Assembly (NCBI GenBank): GCA_040772505.1
Contig: JAXGYA010000007.1
Span: forward strand, 1 to 64,000
Direction: 5' to 3'
Source: Mariniphaga sp040772505
Lineage (GTDB): Bacteria > Bacteroidota > Bacteroidia > Bacteroidales > Prolixibacteraceae
Length of the DNA stretch: 64,000 bases
Below the pieces are notes generated by a model. It saw only the letters and a list, made by a program, of their open reading frames with translations, was not told the origin of the DNA and did not search any database. Numbering within the stretch: the stretch's first letter is position 1; each line of letters begins with the position of its first letter. Made by a program: the position numbers and the translations under genes. This document shows positions 59,272 to 64,000 of this stretch, one piece after another.

Positions 59272-59297
59272 ACCTGATAAATATTTATTTTAATTCC

Positions 59298-59600
59298 CTA
59301 TTTTTCTATATTCTCTTTCAAAAAATCTGAAATATCATCATTTAAATCCTTCAATCCTTCAATAAAAAGAGACCTGTCTGCGCGCTTCAAAAGCCCGGTG
59401 TGGTCCAATGCAATCTGAAAAGCAGCCATTGCCAGTATGTCCTGCCAATCTTTGTCGTGAAACAGCTCCCTGTATTTAACCACTGTTTCATTCACTCTCT
59501 TTTCTGCTATCCGGTGCCTCTCTTCATCATCGCGATCAACGGTGAGCGGGTATGCCCTGCCACCAATTCGGATATTAATTCTCTGCTGTCTATTATTCAC
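59298..59600 (-). CDS. zapA: Cell-division protein ZapA
   Basis: A 100-residue FtsZ-associated protein. NIRIGGRAYPLTVDRDDEERHRIAEKRVNE (residues ~8-37) is the globular ZapA head with its conserved G-R-x-Y-P, and the rest is helical (DILAMAAFQIALDH) as in known ZapA proteins. It bundles FtsZ filaments at midcell. The next gene upstream, 10 bases away, codes for a coiled-coil protein in the position where a ZapB-like partner is expected. Confidence 0.9.
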   Translation of the reverse strand: MNNRQQRINIRIGGRAYPLTVDRDDEERHRIAEKRVNETVVKYRELFHDKDWQDILAMAAFQIALDHTGLLKRADRSLFIEGLKDLNDDISDFLKENIEK

Positions 59601-59610
59601 AATACACTAC

Positions 59611-59904
59611 TTACTTGTTGAGTAATGCAATACATTTATCAATTTCCCGTACTAAACTATTTATTTTTTTGCTTGCTTCCCCATCCTTGTCTTTGCCGCC
59701 AAGAATCCGGTTGGCAAGCCTTACTTTTTCATTTTTCTGACTTAAATCCGCTTTCTCCTGTTCAAGCCTTGCAATTTCCTGAGTTAATACTAAAATGCTC
59801 TCTTTGAGTACATTCTTCTCCGCTTTCAGTTTTTCATATTCCTGAAAAAAGCGTTGGGTATTGGCTCTCAGCTCACTCAAAAGAAAACGATCTTCTTCTG
59901 TCAT
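59611..59904 (-). CDS. Coiled-coil protein upstream of zapA (ZapB-like)
   Basis: A 97-residue protein that is a single coiled coil for most of its length (about 10-65, with heptads of Leu in KAEKNVLKESILVLTQEIARLEQEKADLSQKNEKV), followed by a short tail with a C-terminal KCIALLNK. Such a protein before zapA is usual in Bacteroidota and is plausibly a ZapB-like FtsZ-ring factor. No catalytic residues. Translation of the two genes is probably coupled (10 bases apart). Confidence 0.65.
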   Translation of the reverse strand: MTEEDRFLLSELRANTQRFFQEYEKLKAEKNVLKESILVLTQEIARLEQEKADLSQKNEKVRLANRILGGKDKDGEASKKINSLVREIDKCIALLNK

Positions 59905-60018
59905 TTTTTATTTCAATTCAATCGCAAAGTTAATACTTTTCATTTATTGAAAAAATGTTTATAAAATTATGTAAATAATTCTGGCTAACCCTGTCTGTAA
60001 GTTTCTCAAGGATTTTTA

Positions 60019-60026
60019 TATTTTTG
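60019..60026 (+). promoter_or_regulatory. -7 box TATTTTTG of the M23 peptidase gene
   Basis: TATTTTTG fits TAnnTTTG. It lies 169 bases before the preferred start (60195), so a leader of about 160 bases or a more upstream start (60124 or 60151) is possible. Confidence 0.35.
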
Positions 60027-60194
60027 AAGACTTAATACTGATAGCACATCGGCATTATGCCACAAATTGTTGAACTATTTCATAAATCAATTTGGTATAA
60101 GAACCATTTACCGGAGACAAACATGATTTTACAAAATCACAAAATAATGATTAAGAAGAACTTACAGACCCTTGGTCTAAAGGTGCTTCATTCA

Positions 60195-61904
60195 ATGCAA
60201 ATCAAATATTTTATTCCGATTTTAATTTTACATCTGTCATTTTCCCTTTCAGGTCAAACTCCGGAATATGTAAGTCCGGTGAAAATACCTGTTTTTTTGA
60301 GCGGAAATTTTGCCGAGCTTCGCAGTAACCATTTTCATTCCGGCATTGATATTAAAACTCAGGGAATCACTGGGATACCAATATATTCTGCCGCATCCGG
60401 ATTCATCTCCCGTATTGTGGTTTCACCCACCGGTTACGGGCTTGCTCTATATATTGAACATCCAAACGGTACCACATCGGTTTACGGACATCTGGAAAGT
60501 TTTCGCGATGATATTGCCCGATATGTAAAAAGCAAGCAGTATGAGCAGGAGTCATTCCGTGTTGATTTGCCGGTTTCCAAAAGTTTATTCCCGGTGAAGC
60601 AGGGTGAATTCATTGCCAAAAGCGGAAACACGGGCAGTACTGGTGGTCCGCACCTTCATTTTGAAATTCGGGACACAAAAACGGAAGAGCCGGTCAATCC
60701 GTTGTTCTACCCCTTCCCAGTCGCAGATAAAATAGCGCCACACATCTATTCATTGATGATTACACCAATGAATGAGTTTGCACATGTAAATTATCAGGCG
60801 CAAAAAGCCATATTCCCGGTTGAATTTTCGGAAGGAAAATTTCGGTTAAAAAACAATCCGGTAGTTCCGGTTTACGGAGTGGTTGGTTTTGCAGTTCAGG
60901 CAAACGATTTTTATGACGGTTCGCACAACCGCTGCGGCATATACTCCATGCGGATGTTTTGGGACGGCGAATTATATTTTTCCTTCCGAATGGACCGTTT
61001 TTCTTTTGATGAGAGCCGGTACATCAACAGTCATATTGATTATGAAGAGCTCATCAACACAAAGCAATGGTTCCACAAAGTCTGGCAAGACCCGGGCAAC
61101 CGGCTGAGTATTTATGATTACGTCCGGGACAGCGGACTGCTCCGCGTAACCGACGGAAATATTCATATTGTGAGAATAGAGCTGAGTGATTTACATGGAA
61201 ATTTGTCTATTCTTGAATTTAGGGTAGAAAGCAAGTCGCACCGTATAGTACCAATCAGAACCGAATATACTCAGCTCCTGAGATATGACAAGGCAAACCG
61301 CTTTAGTGAAGAAAATATTACAATTGATTTTCCGGAGAATACTTTTTACAACGATGTGGAGTTTATGTGGAAACAGAAACCCGCTTCCGAAAATTTATTT
61401 TCGGATATCCATGTGATTCATCAAAATACAGTTCCGTTGCATAACAGCGCAAAACTTTCAATAAAAGCCGACAAGCTGGAAAAAGAGTTGCATGAAAAGG
61501 CACTGCTTGTAACGGTGGATACCCTGACCGGAAAAATCAGTTCTGCCGGAGGCAGTTACAATAAAGGATTTGTCACTGCCAATATCCGCTCCTTTGGGAA
61601 TTATGCCATTGCGTTGGACACGATTGCGCCACGTATTATACCACTCAGCTTGAACGATAAATCGGCACTGACCGAATCTAATCGAATCCGATTCCGGATT
61701 ACGGATGACTTATCGGGAATTAAAGAATACACAGGAATTTTAGACGGCAAGTGGGCGCTTTTCGAGTATGATGCCAAAACAAATATGATTGTGCATTATT
61801 TTGATAGCGAGCGCTTTGAGCTGAAAAAACGTCATCAACTCACGGTAAAAGTTAGCGATAATAAAGGAAACGAAAATATTCATGAAACTTCATTCTGGAA
61901 ATAG
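60195..61904 (+). CDS. Secreted M23-family metallopeptidase
   Basis: A 569-residue exported protein. Signal peptide (LSFSLSG-QTP), then an M23/LytM domain at about 40-190 with zinc ligands His and Asp in HFHSGIDI and the HxH in GGPHLHFEI; all are intact, so it should cut peptidoglycan cross-bridges or other peptides. The following 380 residues are beta-rich with several Ig-like or Gly/Ser segments and a C-terminal DNKGNENIHE repeat-like end. It may reshape the cell wall in the periplasm. Starts at 60057, 60124 or 60151 remain open. It overlaps anmK by 23 bases, which suggests linked wall turnover and recycling. Confidence 0.85.
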   Translation: MQIKYFIPILILHLSFSLSGQTPEYVSPVKIPVFLSGNFAELRSNHFHSGIDIKTQGITGIPIYSAASGFISRIVVSPTGYGLALYIEHPNGTTSVYGHLESFRDDIARYVKSKQYEQESFRVDLPVSKSLFPVKQGEFIAKSGNTGSTGGPHLHFEIRDTKTEEPVNPLFYPFPVADKIAPHIYSLMITPMNEFAHVNYQAQKAIFPVEFSEGKFRLKNNPVVPVYGVVGFAVQANDFYDGSHNRCGIYSMRMFWDGELYFSFRMDRFSFDESRYINSHIDYEELINTKQWFHKVWQDPGNRLSIYDYVRDSGLLRVTDGNIHIVRIELSDLHGNLSILEFRVESKSHRIVPIRTEYTQLLRYDKANRFSEENITIDFPENTFYNDVEFMWKQKPASENLFSDIHVIHQNTVPLHNSAKLSIKADKLEKELHEKALLVTVDTLTGKISSAGGSYNKGFVTANIRSFGNYAIALDTIAPRIIPLSLNDKSALTESNRIRFRITDDLSGIKEYTGILDGKWALFEYDAKTNMIVHYFDSERFELKKRHQLTVKVSDNKGNENIHETSFWK

Positions 61905-62958
61905 CTTTTTTGTGATTGGCGCCATGTCCGGCACCTCGTTAGATGGTCTTGACCTGGCAGCTGTGGAGTTTTCTCTTTCTAACAACAAATGGAAATTCTC
62001 TGTTATTAAGGCAGAAACACTGAAATATCCGAAAGAATGGGAAGAAAAACTCAGGTCGGCGCACAATCTGCCGGGCGAACACCTGATGAAACTGCATAGT
62101 GATTATGGCAGGTTCATCGGACAGCAAGCCAACCGGTTTATTAAAAAACATAAACTTTCGCCCAAATTGATTGCATCACACGGGCACACCATCTTCCACC
62201 AGCCGGAAAACGGATTCACGTTTCAGGCAGGAAATGGCGCTTCCATCGCTGCCGAAACCGGAATAACCACTATTTCCGACTTTCGCACAACCGATGTGGC
62301 ACTGGGCGGGCAGGGCGCTCCATTGGTGCCCGTTGGCGACCGGCTGCTTTTTTTGAAATATGAATCGTGTCTCAACCTGGGGGGATTTGCCAATATCTCA
62401 TTTGAACAAAACAAAAAGCGTATTGCCTTTGACATTTGCCCGGTGAATATTGTTCTGAATTATTATGCAGGAAAGCTGGGTTTTATATTTGATGCAGACG
62501 GAGATTTGGGAAAGAGAGGAAAGGTGAACGACGAGCTGCTGGGTAAACTAAATCAACTGGGTTTTTATGAAAAAAATCCACCGAAATCATTGGGGCGTGA
62601 GTGGGTTGAAAACTCATTCCTCCCGCTCACAGAAAGTTTCAGGATTTCTGTTGAAGACAAACTGCGAACAATATATGAACACATTTCGATGCAGATAGGA
62701 GGCACAGCACCTGAATCCGGCAAAATGCTTGTTACAGGCGGGGGTGCGTTCAATTCGTTTCTGATTGAAAGGGTGAGGACACATGCAAAATGCAGCATAG
62801 AACTTCCGTCTGCACAAATCATCAATTTCAAAGAAGCAATCATTTTTGCTTTTTTGGGCTTGTTGCGCTTTCGGAATGAAATCAACTGCTATGCTTCAGT
62901 TACCGGTGCAAAAAAGGAGAGCAGTTCAGGAGTGATTTTTATCGTGGAACAGAATTAA
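61882..62958 (+). CDS. anmK: Anhydro-N-acetylmuramic acid kinase
   Basis: A 358-residue kinase that turns 1,6-anhydroMurNAc from peptidoglycan recycling into MurNAc-6-phosphate. The phosphate-binding GAMSGTSLDGLDLA (residues 13-26), the substrate region GHTIFHQPENGFTFQAGNGA, DFRTTDVALGGQGAPLVPVGD with its catalytic Asp, and VTGGGAFNSFLIERV are all typical. The start overlaps the M23 gene end by 23 bases. The next gene is convergent with 9 bases between. Confidence 0.95.
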   Translation: MKLHSGNSFFVIGAMSGTSLDGLDLAAVEFSLSNNKWKFSVIKAETLKYPKEWEEKLRSAHNLPGEHLMKLHSDYGRFIGQQANRFIKKHKLSPKLIASHGHTIFHQPENGFTFQAGNGASIAAETGITTISDFRTTDVALGGQGAPLVPVGDRLLFLKYESCLNLGGFANISFEQNKKRIAFDICPVNIVLNYYAGKLGFIFDADGDLGKRGKVNDELLGKLNQLGFYEKNPPKSLGREWVENSFLPLTESFRISVEDKLRTIYEHISMQIGGTAPESGKMLVTGGGAFNSFLIERVRTHAKCSIELPSAQIINFKEAIIFAFLGLLRFRNEINCYASVTGAKKESSSGVIFIVEQN

Positions 62959-62967
62959 CAAATCAAT

Positions 62968-63882
62968 TTATGCTCCATTTTCCTTTTTGACGGAGCTCAT
63001 AAACAAGCCTATCAAAACAATCACTCCACCATAAATATAGTAACTGAACAAGGTCTCTTTCAAAATTATCACTCCTGCGAACAATCCGATTACGGGACTG
63101 AAATTGTTGAAAACCCCAACTACACTTGCAGGCAGGTATTTTAAGCTGAAATTGGTTAGAAATGAAGACAAAAACGTGGACAAAACGCCTAAATAAGCTA
63201 CAACATACAAGTATTCAGCATGGTAAAATCTTTCCATAAAACCACTCACACTTCCTGTCAGAATAGTTAAAAACAGATTCAGCAGATTCACAAGAAGCAT
63301 CCCATACATCAGAATATAAAAAGTGACGGTAATTATGGAAAGGTTTTGCACCGTCTTTTTCAGGAGAATAAAATAGAGCACAATAGCAAACAACGAGCTG
63401 AAAATCAAAAAGTATCCCCAATAATTCATGGAAATATTTATTGAAGATTGAAACGTGATGTAAAGTACACCCAAAACAGAAAGAAGCGCTCCGGATTTTT
63501 GCAGCAAGGATGTTTTTTCCTTAAGCAAAATTGCAGAGCCAATCAATGTAAAAATAGGCAGCAGTGCATAAATAATTGATGCTTCGGTGGCAGGAATAAT
63601 TTCGATACCTGAAATCTGCAATGCAAAAAAGCCGGTCGGATAAAGAAATGAAAGCCCTAACAATCCAATTTTTTGTCTTTTTGCAATTTTTCCGATTTTG
63701 ACTGCCCCAAATGAGCGTAGCAAACAGATAACTACAAAAGCAACAAGCAGCCTGTCGGCTAATAAGTCTACCGGAGTGCTGTATTTTAACCCCATTTTGA
63801 CAAACACAAAGGATAAACCTACTATAAGCGTCGTCAGGAAAATGGCCAATAGAGCTTTTATCTTATCATAATTGAAGGCCAT
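62968..63882 (-). CDS. EamA/DMT-family transporter (second)
   Basis: A 304-residue inner-membrane protein with ten helices in two EamA repeats, different from the DMT gene at 30057. The first repeat shows GLSFVFVKMGLKYSTPVDLLADRLLVAF, the second a LPASVVGVFNNFSPVIGLFAGVIIL, both typical. Substrate cannot be assigned. It is convergent with anmK and 34 bases downstream (in transcription) of the TRAP permease end, so may be cotranscribed with it. Confidence 0.88.
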   Translation of the reverse strand: MAFNYDKIKALLAIFLTTLIVGLSFVFVKMGLKYSTPVDLLADRLLVAFVVICLLRSFGAVKIGKIAKRQKIGLLGLSFLYPTGFFALQISGIEIIPATEASIIYALLPIFTLIGSAILLKEKTSLLQKSGALLSVLGVLYITFQSSINISMNYWGYFLIFSSLFAIVLYFILLKKTVQNLSIITVTFYILMYGMLLVNLLNLFLTILTGSVSGFMERFYHAEYLYVVAYLGVLSTFLSSFLTNFSLKYLPASVVGVFNNFSPVIGLFAGVIILKETLFSYYIYGGVIVLIGLFMSSVKKENGA

Positions 63883-63916
63883 TGAAAGCTATTAAATTAA
63901 ATGCTTTTAGCGAAAA

Positions 63917-64000
63917 TCAAAAACCAAATTTTGTTGGCAGCCACAAGCTAATCTGAGGAAGATATGTTACTAATATCAACACAACAATCATGGCAACAAA
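63917..64000 (-). CDS. 3' end of a TRAP-transporter large permease (DctM-like), partial
   Basis: Only the last 27 codons and the stop (63917-63919) are in the window; the gene runs off the right edge. The residues MIVVLILVTYLPQISLWLP followed by a short end match the C-terminus of DctM-type TRAP permeases (…LVTY(I/F)P…LWLP), which import carboxylates using a sodium gradient with a periplasmic binding protein. The rest of the operon is not visible. Confidence 0.65.
   Translation of the reverse strand, partial: FVAMIVVLILVTYLPQISLWLPTKFGF

Noticed and set aside
59195..59300. 6S RNA after zapA
   Set aside because: The gap is only about 100 bases and holds a simple hairpin with a T-run, not the long bulged hairpin of 6S RNA.
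1..64000. CRISPR arrays, prophage, integrative element or rRNA operon
   Set aside because: No regularly spaced repeats, phage structural genes, integrase or rRNA sequence was seen in the window.

Overview
The window is a chromosomal segment from a member of the Bacteroidota. The evidence is a fused gldF-gldG gene, a NigD-like lipoprotein, a TonB-dependent receptor with a carboxypeptidase-regulatory-like N-terminus, DUF4494, DUF4412 and DUF1080 proteins, RNase Y, A-rich start regions mostly without Shine-Dalgarno sequences, and several promoters with the TAnnTTTG -7 box. GldFG together with cell-envelope and carbohydrate genes suits an environmental Bacteroidales/Marinilabiliales-type organism, but the sequence alone does not fix the genus. 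No CRISPR array, prophage or rRNA operon was seen. One complete insertion sequence is present.

Layout. 1-430 is a non-coding mosaic of palindromic repeats. 575-5524 holds three tandem membrane glycosyltransferases (GT39 type), followed by DUF4494. 6277-14615 is mostly housekeeping: transaldolase, an AhpD-like protein, a DUF1080 protein, NfeD, PurB, an MsbA-like ABC exporter and a ZnuA-like metal-binding lipoprotein. 14621-15693 holds tRNA-Trp with its terminator, then an N-acetylglutamate-synthase-like acetyltransferase behind what reads as a complete arginine attenuator: a 38-residue Arg-rich leader peptide, competing hairpins and a terminator. 15897-17498 is an IS4-superfamily element that abuts a truncated CPBP protease gene. 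17780-24701 holds GDPD, a divergent tyrosine phenol-lyase-like enzyme, HisS, a thioredoxin lipoprotein, a NigD-like lipoprotein, DUF302 and a PD-(D/E)XK-like orphan. 24752-28262 holds a ClC channel and MgtE; mgtE has a leader with a tiny acidic upstream ORF and competing GGAGG/CCTCC pairings. 28379-34876 holds DUF4412, MaoC, a DMT transporter, a DUF1080 plus GH109-like pair and an outer-membrane barrel. 34885-38526 is a GNAT/RLAN/ATP-grasp ligase with a secreted C69 peptidase. 38584-42276 is PurL. 42434-45806 holds a BamE-like lipoprotein, tRNA-Leu, a CPBP-like membrane protein, and a zinc-ribbon membrane protein paired with a condensation-like acyltransferase. 46062-49228 is a probable metal-related TonB locus. 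49464-62958 is core: SurE, LpxB, GldFG, DnaN, an exonuclease, an FAH-family protein, a thioesterase, RNase Y, ZapA with a coiled-coil partner, an M23 peptidase and AnmK. The window ends with a second DMT transporter and the last codons of a TRAP-transporter large permease.

The observations most worth following are the arginine attenuator at 15515-15693, the mgtE leader at 26774-26910, the GNAT/RLAN/ATP-grasp plus C69 pair, and an exact 102-bp repeat at 5552-5653 and 22294-22395, one copy of which forms the 5' leader of the thioredoxin lipoprotein gene.
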